Assembly: GCF_028471905.1 (NCBI RefSeq)
Contig: NZ_CP116902.1
Span: 2,764,501-2,828,500 of the forward strand
Source: Aneurinibacillus uraniidurans
Lineage (GTDB): Bacteria; Bacillota; Bacilli; Aneurinibacillales; Aneurinibacillaceae
Reading direction: 5' to 3'
DNA: 64,000 nucleotides
The position numbers were made by a program, and so were the translations under genes. Position 1 is the stretch's first letter; every line of letters starts with the position of its first letter. Below the pieces are notes generated by a model. The model was not told the DNA's origin. It made no database searches and saw only the letters and a list, made by a program, of their open reading frames with translations. This document shows positions 36,288 through 44,725 of this stretch, piece by piece.

Positions 36288-37682
36288 TCAAACAATACCA
36301 AACATATAGTACAGCGCAATCACAAAAAATACAGCTAGCGTTTTGATGAGCGTCATAGCAAAAATATCGATGTACGACTGGCGGTGCGTAAGCCCGGTTA
36401 CGGCTAAAAGCGTAATAACGGCGCCATTGTGTGGAAGCGTATCCATACCACCGGATGCCATGGACGCTACACGGTGCATCACTTCTGGATTGATGCCAAG
36501 CTTCTCTGCCTGCTCGAGGTACTTGTCTCCCATCGTTGCAAGTGCGATACTCATTCCACCAGATGCTGAACCCGTAATCCCCGCAAGCGTAGTAGTTGTA
36601 ACCGCTTCATTCACAAGGGGATTCGTAAATGTATGGGACATCCCAGCATTCACAGCTTTAAATCCCGGAAGCAGCGCAATAATGCCCCCAAATCCATACT
36701 CGGATGCTGTGTTCAGTGTAGCCAGTAGTGCACCACCAATTGATGCATTAATCCCTGTATTAAAATTCTGTTTAACTCGCGTGAAGGAAAAAAGTAAGAC
36801 CGTCAAAATCCCCAGAACGAGCGCTCCCTCAACAGCCCAGATGGCCGTTTCTTTCGTCACATCAACAGCTGCCACCTTTGGAATATTAATGCTTGCAAAA
36901 TCAAATTTTTTGCCATAGATTTGCGGAATGAGGCCGGTGAACACTTTATTGAAAACGCCAACAATTATAAGTGGCAAAATCGCAATAAAGGCGTTTGGCA
37001 GTTTTTCATCTGTAAGTGGTTCCGGTTCATTTTTATGTCCTATACCATATCCTTCGCCATTTGCTTTTGCTTTCCTTCTTCTGGATTCCAAATAAATCAT
37101 CCCGATAGTGAATACGAATAAGCCTCCGATAAAACCAAGCCACGGAGCCGCCCATGTATCCGTCTTAAAAAACGTAGTCGGAATAATGTTCTGAATTTGC
37201 GGCGTACCTGGGAATGCATCCATCGTAAACGTAAACGCACCGAGCGCAATCGTTCCTGGAATGAGGCGTTTTGGAATATCGGCTGCTTTGAACAATTCAG
37301 AAGCAAACGGATATACCGCGAATGCAACCACGAACAAGGATACGCCACCGTATGTCAACACAGCACCAACGATGACGATAGCTAGCATAGCACGACTCGG
37401 TCCAATAAGCTTGATAACTGCATGGGTGATCGCCTTAGCAAAGCCTGACATTTCAATGACTTTCCCAAAGATTGCACCCAGCAAGAACACCGGAAAATAA
37501 CTTTTAATAAATCCGACCATTTTGTCCATAAACACACCGGAGAAAAACGGCAGAACATAACCTGGTTCTGTCAACAACACCGCGAACAGTGCCGCAATCG
37601 GTGCGAACAAAATGACGCTAAAACCGCGATAGGCAACAAACATGAGAAAAAATAGCGCCAGTAAAATGATAATAATGTCCAT
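36288..37682 (-). CDS. yxjC: GntP-family transporter (YxjC-like) of the ketone-body operon
   Basis: The 464-residue protein has about 12-13 membrane segments and the GntP-type blocks GGVSLFVVAFAVYPFA, DAFPGTPQIQNIIPT and SGGMDTLPHNGAVI. Relatives transport gluconate or short-chain hydroxy acids; heading an operon with ScoAB and BdhA, it very likely imports 3-hydroxybutyrate or acetoacetate. B. subtilis yxjC-yxjD-yxjE-yxjF has the same gene order. A sigma-54 promoter lies about 60 bases upstream. Confidence 0.9.
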   Translation of the reverse strand: MDIIIILLALFFLMFVAYRGFSVILFAPIAALFAVLLTEPGYVLPFFSGVFMDKMVGFIKSYFPVFLLGAIFGKVIEMSGFAKAITHAVIKLIGPSRAMLAIVIVGAVLTYGGVSLFVVAFAVYPFASELFKAADIPKRLIPGTIALGAFTFTMDAFPGTPQIQNIIPTTFFKTDTWAAPWLGFIGGLFVFTIGMIYLESRRRKAKANGEGYGIGHKNEPEPLTDEKLPNAFIAILPLIIVGVFNKVFTGLIPQIYGKKFDFASINIPKVAAVDVTKETAIWAVEGALVLGILTVLLFSFTRVKQNFNTGINASIGGALLATLNTASEYGFGGIIALLPGFKAVNAGMSHTFTNPLVNEAVTTTTLAGITGSASGGMSIALATMGDKYLEQAEKLGINPEVMHRVASMASGGMDTLPHNGAVITLLAVTGLTHRQSYIDIFAMTLIKTLAVFFVIALYYMFGIV

Positions 37683-37743
37683 ATACTACTCCTTTCTAAA
37701 TAAAAGCGTTTTCAAACAAGAAGATATTTCTATTTAATCTTTA

Positions 37744-37759
37744 AGCAAGCTGCATGCCA
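37744..37759 (-). promoter_or_regulatory. Sigma-54 (-24/-12) promoter of the ketone-body operon
   Basis: On the minus strand TGGCAT, five bases, then TTGCT match the -24/-12 consensus, with a T-rich stretch just before the -24. Transcription would begin near 37733, about 50 bases before the yxjC start. The adjacent gene encodes a sigma-54 activator, which strongly supports the call. Confidence 0.85.
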
Positions 37760-37851
37760 AAAACTTTTATCCGCTTGACCATTCCTTTATAACCCGGGTT
37801 TCCAGGGATTTCTTATGTACCGTTCCCCCATAAAAGCTGTAATTTTGTTTT

Positions 37852-37893
37852 GTTTTCCGGAAAACAAGAATTATTTTCCGTAAAAACGGAAAA
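37852..37893. promoter_or_regulatory. Palindromic upstream activator sites for the sigma-54 regulator
   Basis: Two related inverted repeats share the half-site TTTTCCG: a perfect 14-base palindrome GTTTTCCGGAAAAC (37852-37865) and TTTTCCG-N6-CGGAAAA (37874-37893). They lie about 110-150 bases upstream of the -12 element, the usual place for enhancer sites bound by Fis-type activators. Confidence 0.7.
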
Positions 37894-37915
37894 AACATCG
37901 GGATGCCGATGTTTT
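37888..37915 (-). terminator. Terminator of the sigma-54 regulator gene
   Basis: On the minus strand ACATCGG pairs with CCGATGT across a four-base loop and is followed by TTTTTTCC. Its T run overlaps the distal activator site at 37874-37893. Confidence 0.75.
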
Positions 37916-37929
37916 CACCTTTGTCTTTT

Positions 37930-39372
37930 TTATTGAATGTGGTAGCGGGCAATTTTTTCATATAGACTTGATTTTCCGATTCCAAGCTGGCGTGCCGCAG
38001 CCATTCGATCTCCTCCTGCTGCGTATAATGCCTGGCAAATGGCTGTACGCTCCGCTTCTTCTACTGCCCGCTTGAGCGTAGGCACGACAGCTCCACTTTG
38101 TACAATTGCGTCCATGTGCTCTACCTGACTTTCTTGCGGCAGTAAAGGCAGGTCTGCACGTGTAATGGAAAGCCCTGACTTTACATACAAAGCCCGTTCC
38201 AGCACATTGCCCAGCTCCCGAATGTTCCCCGGCCAACTATAAGCAAACAGGTCTGCCATCGCATCTGGCTCCACACCAGAAGCAACAATCCCCGTTTCTT
38301 TTGTGAGCTTTTTCAAGAAGTGGTCAACAAGTAGCGGAAGATCACCTACACGCTCCCGTAGCGCTGGTACTTCCAGCATTACCACATTCAAGCGATAGTA
38401 CAAATCATGCCGAAAGAGCCCTTTTTCAACAAGTGTCAGCAAATCTTTATTCGTCGCTGCAATAATTCGCACGTCAATTGACTCCGGTTTATCCGCCCCA
38501 ACCGGTTCAATTTCTTTTTCCTGCAGCACGCGGAGCAACTTTACCTGCATCATCAGCGGCATCTCGCTAATTTCATCAAGAAAAATCGTACCACCCCGTG
38601 CTAGCGCAAATTTCCCCTTTTTTCCCGATTTCTTAGCGCCCGTAAACGCACCTTCTTTATAACCAAACAGTTCAGATTCAAACAACGTGTCTGGAATCGC
38701 TGCACAGTTCACTTTAATAAGCGGCCCGCCTGATCGGTAGCTTTCACGGTGAATGGCATGAGCAAATAGCTCTTTTCCTGTCCCCGATTCTCCCTTAATC
38801 AGAATCGTTGTATCACTTTTCGCTACTCGTGCACCAAGTAGCTTGACCCGCTCCAGCAGAGGACTCTGGCCAAGAATTGTCTCAAACGAATACTTGGCCT
38901 GCAGACGTTTATCAAGCTCCTCTTTATAATAGTCCAACTCTCTGCGCAATGTTTCAATCTTATTAGACATAGCGAACAAATCGTCCACTTCCTGAAACAT
39001 AACGGTTCCAACAACAGCTGCTACCTTGTCCTGGTTAAAGACCGGAATGCGACTTGCAATCATTTCCCGGCCATTAATTTTTTGAATCTGAGCGATTTCC
39101 GGCTTCCCGGTCTGACCGACAATGTGCATACGTGTGTTTTCTATGACTTCCGTGACGTGTTTGCCAATCATCTCCGGCAGCTTCTTACCAAGAAAGCTCG
39201 CATATGCTTCATTTGCCATGAGAATATAGCCGTTCATATCAACAATAAGCACGCCTTCATATGCATGATCGACCATCGCCTGTAGCATATCTTTTTCTTT
39301 CGTCACTTTGCGGGCCTGGCCAGCTAGCTCAAGAACAAGTCGATGTACCCATCCATTTCGCTGTATCCTCAT
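37930..39372 (-). CDS. Sigma-54-dependent activator with PAS domain
   Basis: The 480-residue regulator has a PAS domain (about 30-130), a linker helix, the AAA+ core with Walker A GESGTGKE (194-201), the sigma-54 contact loop GAFTGA (241-246), Walker B TIFLDE (262-267), and a C-terminal Fis-type helix-turn-helix (about 445-478). It probably responds to a metabolite via PAS and activates the divergently placed but same-strand downstream ketone-body operon from the sigma-54 promoter at 37744-37759. GGGAGG precedes the ATG. Confidence 0.93.
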   Translation of the reverse strand: MRIQRNGWVHRLVLELAGQARKVTKEKDMLQAMVDHAYEGVLIVDMNGYILMANEAYASFLGKKLPEMIGKHVTEVIENTRMHIVGQTGKPEIAQIQKINGREMIASRIPVFNQDKVAAVVGTVMFQEVDDLFAMSNKIETLRRELDYYKEELDKRLQAKYSFETILGQSPLLERVKLLGARVAKSDTTILIKGESGTGKELFAHAIHRESYRSGGPLIKVNCAAIPDTLFESELFGYKEGAFTGAKKSGKKGKFALARGGTIFLDEISEMPLMMQVKLLRVLQEKEIEPVGADKPESIDVRIIAATNKDLLTLVEKGLFRHDLYYRLNVVMLEVPALRERVGDLPLLVDHFLKKLTKETGIVASGVEPDAMADLFAYSWPGNIRELGNVLERALYVKSGLSITRADLPLLPQESQVEHMDAIVQSGAVVPTLKRAVEEAERTAICQALYAAGGDRMAAARQLGIGKSSLYEKIARYHIQ

Positions 39373-39410
39373 GCGATGTCCTCCCTTTCAAGTACTAGTC
39401 ATGAAATACA

Positions 39411-39438
39411 GAAAAAACCGCTCCAGTTGGAACGGTTT
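39411..39438 (-). terminator. Terminator of rnpB
   Basis: On the minus strand AACCGTTCC pairs with GGAGCGGTT (one G-T pair) across a four-base loop, followed by TTTTTT. Confidence 0.8.
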
Positions 39439-39451
39439 GTGTGTGTCAATA

Positions 39452-39853
39452 TAAGGCGGTAAGAAGTGCTGTAAGCCAGGTTTTGTACTTCCGTACTCGT
39501 AGCGGCAGCCAGCCTGGTACAAGAAGCGACAGTCATCTATCTACGAAGCATTCTTCGTCTGTCGTCCGGTTCAGTTCCCTTCAGACAGTGCCCCTACCAA
39601 AATTTGGGTTGCTCGCTTGAGGGGTTTACCTCGTTCCACCTCTGCAGTTTCCCGCAGAGCTTCGTCACTGTGGCACTTTCAGGTTAGTTTCGACATATTC
39701 CAAACGGAACGTAGCCGATTTCACCGCCGTCAGCCGGACCACCGACTGCCCTACCTTGCGATAGGCACAAACACTCCGGGCATCTCAGCCCGGGCGAGCC
39801 TGGACTTTCCTCTGCTTGTTTGGAAACAAGCAGCGACCATCCACACTTCTTAC
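39452..39853 (-). ncRNA. rnpB: RNase P RNA, Bacillus (B) type
   Basis: The roughly 400-base RNA has the universal P4 and J elements GAGGAAAGTCC near the 5' end, GAAAGTGCCACAGTGACGAAG, GTAAACCCCTC.AGCGAG with AACCCAAATTTTGG, AGAATGCTTCGTAGATAGATGA and the 3' GGCTTACAG. The ends GTAAGAAGTG and CACTTCTTAC pair as helix P1 and define the borders. The layout matches B. subtilis type-B RNase P RNA. It begins only eleven bases after tRNA-Leu on the same strand. Confidence 0.96.
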
Positions 39854-39864
39854 ATACAATCAAA

Positions 39865-39948
39865 TGCGAATGAGAGGACTTGAACCTCCACGGGGTTGCC
39901 CCCACTAGAACCTGAATCTAGCGCGTCTGCCAATTCCGCCACACTCGC
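39865..39948 (-). tRNA. tRNA-Leu (CAG)
   Basis: A class II tRNA with a long variable arm; anticodon stem CTAGA/TCTAG with loop TTCAGGT gives CAG. GCGAGTG pairs with CATTCGC in the acceptor stem. CCA is not encoded, so 3' maturation would use RNase Z. It lies seven bases after tRNA-Arg and eleven before rnpB. Confidence 0.94.
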
Positions 39949-39955
39949 TTAAAAC

Positions 39956-40032
<77 letters not shown>

Positions 40033-40069
40033 ATTTTTATTAGTCACATTCATTGCGGCGACAAAAACA

Positions 40070-40099
40070 ATATTATCACACACTACTGATACATGGCAA
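40070..40099 (-). promoter_or_regulatory. Promoter of the tRNA-Arg, tRNA-Leu, rnpB unit
   Basis: On the minus strand TTGCCA (40099-40094) and TAATAT (40075-40070) are 18 bases apart, giving a start near 40063, about 30 bases before tRNA-Arg. It is the only evident promoter upstream of the three RNA genes. Confidence 0.55.
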
Positions 40100-40163
40100 G
40101 AAATTTTTTGTTTTTATCTACCGGAATTTTTCTGTCTTGTAGCCCAGCAACCTCCTTTATTAT

Positions 40164-40667
40164 CTATACATTAGGTGCTTCTAAACCAAATGCACTCCAT
40201 TCCTCTCTAGAAGGTCCGAATCCCCCTGGAACCCGAAGCCCAGCCTGGCGCATCAACACCGTCATCTGTCCGCGATGATGAATCTGATGATGAAGCAAAA
40301 CATTCAGGACAGTTGCTTTCGTCCATGGCTCTCCATACAGGTTTACTTCCTCCTGCAATGAAGCATCAGACCACTGCTGACGAAGCGCAGCTGTTAGTAC
40401 TTCAGCAGCCTTACGATATGACGAAGCGATCTCCTCTGCCGTGTCTGGAACAGGAGACTCTTCTACCGCTCCCGCCAGTACAAGTCCTGCTTTCTCCATC
40501 ATCTCATATATCGTATATACAATATGCCATGCAACACGTCCAAGTGTCCGATCGTGCGGTGATACTTCCTGCTTGAGTGAATCATCCGTTAATGTATCCA
40601 TCACCCTCTGCATCGCTGCTGCGTCATTGTCCCATGCCTCAATAAACAAACCAATAGTTGTGTACAT
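40164..40667 (-). CDS. DinB-family putative metalloenzyme
   Basis: The 167-residue helical protein fits the DinB/YfiT-like four-helix fold. The expected metal-binding His residues are visible: His in RVAWHIVYT (about 46) and the pair in LLHHQIHHRGQM (about 130-134). Family members are often thiol-dependent (bacillithiol or mycothiol) S-transferases, consistent with the bacilliredoxin elsewhere in the window, but no substrate can be named. ATG 40667 follows GAGGAG. Confidence 0.87.
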   Translation of the reverse strand: MYTTIGLFIEAWDNDAAAMQRVMDTLTDDSLKQEVSPHDRTLGRVAWHIVYTIYEMMEKAGLVLAGAVEESPVPDTAEEIASSYRKAAEVLTAALRQQWSDASLQEEVNLYGEPWTKATVLNVLLHHQIHHRGQMTVLMRQAGLRVPGGFGPSREEWSAFGLEAPNV

Positions 40668-40748
40668 TTTATTTCTCCTCTCAAACAAGAATATACGTTC
40701 CTATTTATTCTAACATATGATATTGGAAGAAAATAGATATAAATTTAA

Positions 40749-40799
40749 AAAGAGGATGGTCTCGCTTGTCATGTTATGACCTTGAGACCATCCTCTTCT
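40749..40799 (-). terminator. Terminator of the coiled-coil gene pair
   Basis: AAGAGGATGGTCTC pairs perfectly with GAGACCATCCTCTT across a 20-base loop; on the minus strand TTTAAATTT follows. Confidence 0.75.
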
Positions 40800-41089
40800 T
40801 ATTCACGCGAGTCTACCGCATGCATACCGGAAGCCATCCAGCCAGATGCGGCTTCATGCTGCTCCCATTTAATTTCCCATTTCGTAACGAACGCTTCCAT
40901 TGCAGCGATCCAGCGCAACAAGTAGTCCCGCTCCTGCGCCAAGTCCTTAATACCTGCTATATCATTGACCTGAAAGCAGGTACGTACTTCTTCTTCCAGC
41001 CACTGTACTTCGAGCCGCTTCTGCTCGACTACATGTCGCAGCCGCACAAAACGGAGATGCAGTCTATCCAATCCTTCAATCGCTTCCAT
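40799..41089 (-). CDS. Uncharacterised 96-residue coiled-coil protein, paralogous to the C terminus of its neighbour
   Basis: The small helical protein has no recognised family. Residues 26-71 align without gaps to the last 48 residues of the product of 41115-42095: both have (L/M)EEEV, a Phe, VN(D/N), then a repeating charged-hydrophobic pattern ending at a Lys-rich tail. It lies 25 bases downstream of that gene on the same strand, with GAGGGTGG before its ATG, and the pair ends at one terminator. Confidence 0.72.
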   Translation of the reverse strand: MEAIEGLDRLHLRFVRLRHVVEQKRLEVQWLEEEVRTCFQVNDIAGIKDLAQERDYLLRWIAAMEAFVTKWEIKWEQHEAASGWMASGMHAVDSRE

Positions 41090-41114
41090 GTACGGCCACC
41101 CTCTATATCAGGGA

Positions 41115-42095
41115 TTACTGCTTATTAATCACTTTCATCACATTTTCAAGCGCTACTACAATTTGCTCACAGTGTTCTTTTTCAGCAACCAACTGCGAAA
41201 TCGCAGACATATTGTTCACTTTAAAGTGATTGAGCACTTCTTCTTCCATTTCCTTAATGCGCAGCTCGAGCTTCTCTGTAGAATCCTGCACATTCACCAC
41301 AACATCTTCTAATACACTTACTGTTTTTACTTCTGCCATCGCTACGGCAACCTCCTCTATTCCTGATTGAACTTCTTGATTTTGTTCTTGTGTGTCTTCC
41401 TGCAGTTGGGGTTCTTCTGCTATTGCTTCTGCTGCTACTTCCTGTACCTGTGGTACTTCAACAGATGGCTCAGCTTCCACCGTATCCTCGTCATACGAAA
41501 CCAGCACAAGATCGTCCACTACACGCATGCGCTCGTCTCCTTCTAGAACAAAGGTATGTTCCCGGCGAGACAAATGCAGCTCATGTTCCATCTGCATGTA
41601 CAATTGCGTCAATGGCACATGTTTTACCTGATGCTCAGATAAAAAAGCATACAACGCATCATTCGCAATCTCCCAGCGGGCCAGATACCACAGGTCCGAT
41701 CCTTCAAACTGAACGAAACGTGCATCCCGCTTAAGCGGAAGCTTGTCCATCTGGAAACTGTATGATACGACATTCGTACGGCGCAGTTTTTTCAAACACT
41801 GCTCCGCAGTAAGCGGTCCTTTATTCTCCAGGAAATAGCGAACCAGTTCTTCTGCGATATGATCGCGGAATGCAACTTCCATTTCAATCACCGCATGAGA
41901 TGCGCCCGTATGAAATGGTGTCCCTAATTCCAGCACCTCATCAATGATGACCGCTGGTGATTTCCCCATCTGTTCCAACTGTGTACCATATGTATTCTCC
42001 AGACGGCTTTCTAGCTCCTGCCGTGACAGTGAACGTTCCCCCTGGCGGAAAACTTTTTTTACTATACTGCTTGGTGTGTATACTAGCGTACTCAT
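41115..42095 (-). CDS. Uncharacterised protein with possible winged-helix N-terminal region and C-terminal coiled coil
   Basis: The 326-residue product has an ordered N-terminal part (about 1-205) rich in helices, with short segments that could form winged helices (for example LTAEQCLKKLRRTN and the later FVLEGDERMRVVDDLVL). A Glu/Gln/Val-rich low-complexity linker (about 208-262) and a C-terminal coiled coil (278-326) follow. That coiled coil is shared with the next gene. No family is recognised; RNA polymerase delta-like HARE domains were considered but not supported by clear motifs. AAAGGAG precedes the ATG. Confidence 0.75.
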   Translation of the reverse strand: MSTLVYTPSSIVKKVFRQGERSLSRQELESRLENTYGTQLEQMGKSPAVIIDEVLELGTPFHTGASHAVIEMEVAFRDHIAEELVRYFLENKGPLTAEQCLKKLRRTNVVSYSFQMDKLPLKRDARFVQFEGSDLWYLARWEIANDALYAFLSEHQVKHVPLTQLYMQMEHELHLSRREHTFVLEGDERMRVVDDLVLVSYDEDTVEAEPSVEVPQVQEVAAEAIAEEPQLQEDTQEQNQEVQSGIEEVAVAMAEVKTVSVLEDVVVNVQDSTEKLELRIKEMEEEVLNHFKVNNMSAISQLVAEKEHCEQIVVALENVMKVINKQ

Positions 42096-42375
42096 TCACA
42101 GACTCCTTTGCATAGTCTTGTCGTGTATTATCATATCATGTTCTGGTATAGGTTTGGTGAGCAAAATGACCGTTTTGAGCAAATTTCCTTCATCTCGCTT
42201 CCTCATTTATAAAAATTCATTTTTCTGCATTTTATTCATAGACATTTCAACATTATGGATGTATATTTATTATTATTGATTTAATAAATATGCAATTTTA
42301 ATTTAGACATACGTCTCACTTAGGCATATGTCCTGTTATTTTATAGAAATCTTACTAAGTAGGGAGACGATCAAC

Positions 42376-42870
42376 ATGCAAATACGGAAAGCAACCATTC
42401 ATGATCTTGATGGGATGATGGCACTCATTAATGAATATGCACAACAGGGACTGATGCTACCACGCTCCAAGCTGTCCTTATGTGAGACGTTACACTGTTT
42501 CTCCGTTGTAATTGATGATCAAGGAGAAGTGAGTGAAGCAGGTACGGTTGTCGGGGTTGGCGGCCTGCATATTTTATGGGAAGATCTCGCCGAAGTTCGC
42601 TCGCTTGCCATTTCTGAAAAAGCAAAAGGAAAAGGGCTTGGCAAACTGCTTGTGATCCATCTTGTACAGGAAGCACAAGAACTCGGTCTCCAGCGTGTCA
42701 TGTCGCTCACATACCAGCAAACCTTCTTCGAGAAATGCGAATTTTATGTCGTGCAAAAAGAAACACTGCCGCATAAAGTGTGGAAAGATTGTGTAAACTG
42801 TGCCAAATTCCCAAGCTGTGATGAGATTGCCATGATCCGAGATCTTGCGCCAACCACAGCCGCTATCTAA
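42376..42870 (+). CDS. N-acetyltransferase (GNAT), short N-acetylglutamate synthase-like
   Basis: The 164-residue protein is a GNAT acetyltransferase with the acetyl-CoA loop EKAKGKGLGKLL (motif A, RxxGxG/A type as KGKGLG). The sequence blocks MLPRSKLSL, GGLHILWEDLAEVRSL, LPHKVWKDC and CAKFPSCDE are typical of stand-alone N-acetylglutamate-synthase-like proteins that can initiate arginine synthesis; no arginine genes are nearby. ATG 42376 follows AGGGAGACG. The ORF upstream of it lacks a site. Confidence 0.87.
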   Translation: MQIRKATIHDLDGMMALINEYAQQGLMLPRSKLSLCETLHCFSVVIDDQGEVSEAGTVVGVGGLHILWEDLAEVRSLAISEKAKGKGLGKLLVIHLVQEAQELGLQRVMSLTYQQTFFEKCEFYVVQKETLPHKVWKDCVNCAKFPSCDEIAMIRDLAPTTAAI

Positions 42871-42906
42871 ATAAACAGAAAAAGCCGAACGGAGGAAGGA
42901 AAAGGC

Positions 42907-43968
42907 TCATGCCTTTCCCTTCCCCCGCTTGAGTATAGTTTTTAACATTTGTAACCGTTTCGTTCCAACAAGAGAATCTGCCTTTGCCAGTACATCTCGA
43001 ATGACACCGATAATACTTTTATCCCCATTCCAGTGTTCCTCGATGATTTTTTCATCTACCTCTACCAGTATTTTGTTCAGCGCCATTACTGCCAGTACGA
43101 TATCATCTGCAAACCCAACCGGGCCGAGCAGAACCTCTGGAATAATATCGAGCGGTGACATAAAGTAGACAGCTGCCAATAGCGCAATTGACTTCGAACG
43201 CAGCGGGACGCGGTCATCTTTAGCCAGACGGGCCAGCAGGACAAACAAATCTGGGGCTAGTAACAAATACGGTGTAAGCTTATCCGATGTACCCGTGCCC
43301 ATTTTCTCACGCATATACCCCTCAATTTTACTGCGGAGACGATCATAAAACCTGCTCTCCTCCTGTTCAAGCACCATTAACTCCTGCTTGATTTTCCCGA
43401 CATCTTCCGCTACTCGCTCCGCTTTGTCCTCCCCTGTAGGGATCGAATCATTTTTAGCCAGCACATCCCAGTTAAACGTACTCATATCTACCGACACATC
43501 TACATCGAGTTCAATCCCCTCTGTAGTAAACGCTAGCCCCTGTATGTGCACTTCTTGAAGCTCTTGATTCAGCTCGACAAGCTTGCCGAGCTGAATCGTA
43601 AGGCGGTTATCTGATACAAGAACATACGGACTATCCGGCAGCACATTTGATAACAACGTACGACCCATAAAATTTTTGGCTAGGATGCGCTCCGTTTCAG
43701 TTAGAAGCTTCTGCATCAGTGTACCGCGTGTTCGTTCCATGCTTTCTTCATAGGAAATGGTAAGATAACGCCCCGTTGTATCAAAACGAAAGGCTTCAAT
43801 CCGCACCGTGTATACCACCGGAAACCATTCACCGCGTACGCGTACTTGTGCATCAACAAGGGCTTGTCCATCCAGCGTACGAATACGATTTATGTACAGC
43901 GCCTGCGGCAGCAGTGTATTCAACTTTGGAAGTAGCATCGTCTCGATCATCGGTCCAGTAAGCTTCAT
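42907..43968 (-). CDS. DUF1232 (YkvA-like) membrane-associated protein
   Basis: The 353-residue product has a long soluble N-terminal region of unknown fold (1-215), a charged helix (about 200-235) and a C-terminal DUF1232 domain (about 250-300) with the hallmark YFMSPLDIIPE and GFADDIVLAV segments, which form one or two membrane helices. Function of the domain is unknown. ATG 43968 follows AAGGAGTC. Much longer than the usual 100-130-residue DUF1232 proteins because of the N-terminal region. Confidence 0.82.
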   Translation of the reverse strand: MKLTGPMIETMLLPKLNTLLPQALYINRIRTLDGQALVDAQVRVRGEWFPVVYTVRIEAFRFDTTGRYLTISYEESMERTRGTLMQKLLTETERILAKNFMGRTLLSNVLPDSPYVLVSDNRLTIQLGKLVELNQELQEVHIQGLAFTTEGIELDVDVSVDMSTFNWDVLAKNDSIPTGEDKAERVAEDVGKIKQELMVLEQEESRFYDRLRSKIEGYMREKMGTGTSDKLTPYLLLAPDLFVLLARLAKDDRVPLRSKSIALLAAVYFMSPLDIIPEVLLGPVGFADDIVLAVMALNKILVEVDEKIIEEHWNGDKSIIGVIRDVLAKADSLVGTKRLQMLKTILKRGKGKA

Positions 43969-44151
43969 GTATATCGACTCCTTGTTTTTAGGCAATTTAC
44001 AATTAGATTACCCTTTTATACGTAAGAATGGACATCAAGTTTCAACATAAGAAATTCAAAACACAGGCTAACATTCAACATGTTTTTTCGATATAATATA
44101 GATATTAGATTAGATTTGTACAGGCAGACTCCAAAAAAGCGAGGAATGTCC

Positions 44152-44655
44152 ATGTGGCGAAATTTGTTTCGTAAACTAAAATATCAATATTTGCAGTTGC
44201 TGCGCTCTAAAGGTGCACCTTCTATCATAGCACGTAGCTTTTCACTCGGAATCTTTATTGAGTTCATCACACTTCCAACACTCGGTGCCGCATTTTTGTT
44301 ATTGTATCCGCTTATCCGACTCGCTCGAGGTAGTTTTGCTGCTTCGCTGATCGGATTTATCATGGGTAAGTTTGTTCTTCCTGTGTTTTTTGTTATCAAT
44401 ATGAGCGTAGGCAACTTTATTGTCGGCAAAAAACTCGACCAGCCTCACGTAAACGAACACCTTCATCAACATTCCTTGTTATCCGCTGTGCAATTTGTCA
44501 AAGAAAAAGGAATCACCCTGTTCGTAGGCAGCCTAGTCAACGGTACAATTACGGCTATTCTCTGCTACGTGCTCGTTTTCTACGGGCTTCAGTTTTACCG
44601 CAAACGTAAAGAAGCGCGCCGCCTGGCGGCTCAGTTAAGTAAAATAAATCGATAA
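44152..44655 (+). CDS. DUF2062 membrane protein
   Basis: The 167-residue protein has a basic N terminus, then three or four membrane segments in the DUF2062 pattern (SFSLGIFIEFITLPTLGAAF and the ASLIGFIMGKF region) and a basic C-terminal tail. The family often sits beside glycosyltransferases, but none is present here and the role is unknown. ATG 44152 is chosen for the GCGAGGA site about seven bases upstream; ATG 44146 is immediately against it. Confidence 0.82.
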   Translation: MWRNLFRKLKYQYLQLLRSKGAPSIIARSFSLGIFIEFITLPTLGAAFLLLYPLIRLARGSFAASLIGFIMGKFVLPVFFVINMSVGNFIVGKKLDQPHVNEHLHQHSLLSAVQFVKEKGITLFVGSLVNGTITAILCYVLVFYGLQFYRKRKEARRLAAQLSKINR

Positions 44656-44665
44656 CAATATGAAC

Positions 44666-44701
44666 GAAGGGGCAATCCTGTATCATCAGGACTGCCCCTT
44701 C
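44666..44701. terminator. Hairpin between the DUF2062 gene and the ABC operon
   Basis: GAAGGGGCAATCCTG pairs with CAGGACTGCCCCTTC (one mismatch region) across a six-base loop. The converging genes both end here; the T-rich tail is weak on both sides. Confidence 0.6.
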
Positions 44702-44725
44702 TATATTTGCTCTTTTTCTATTCGA

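Noticed and set aside
36260-36290. Terminator between yxjC and scoA
   Set aside because: GCTTTC pairs with GAAAGC but no T run follows, and the genes are clearly one operon. At most an RNA stability hairpin.
41115-42095. RNA polymerase delta-like HARE domain protein
   Set aside because: A winged-helix resemblance is possible, but no convincing HARE motif could be placed, so the protein is left as uncharacterised.
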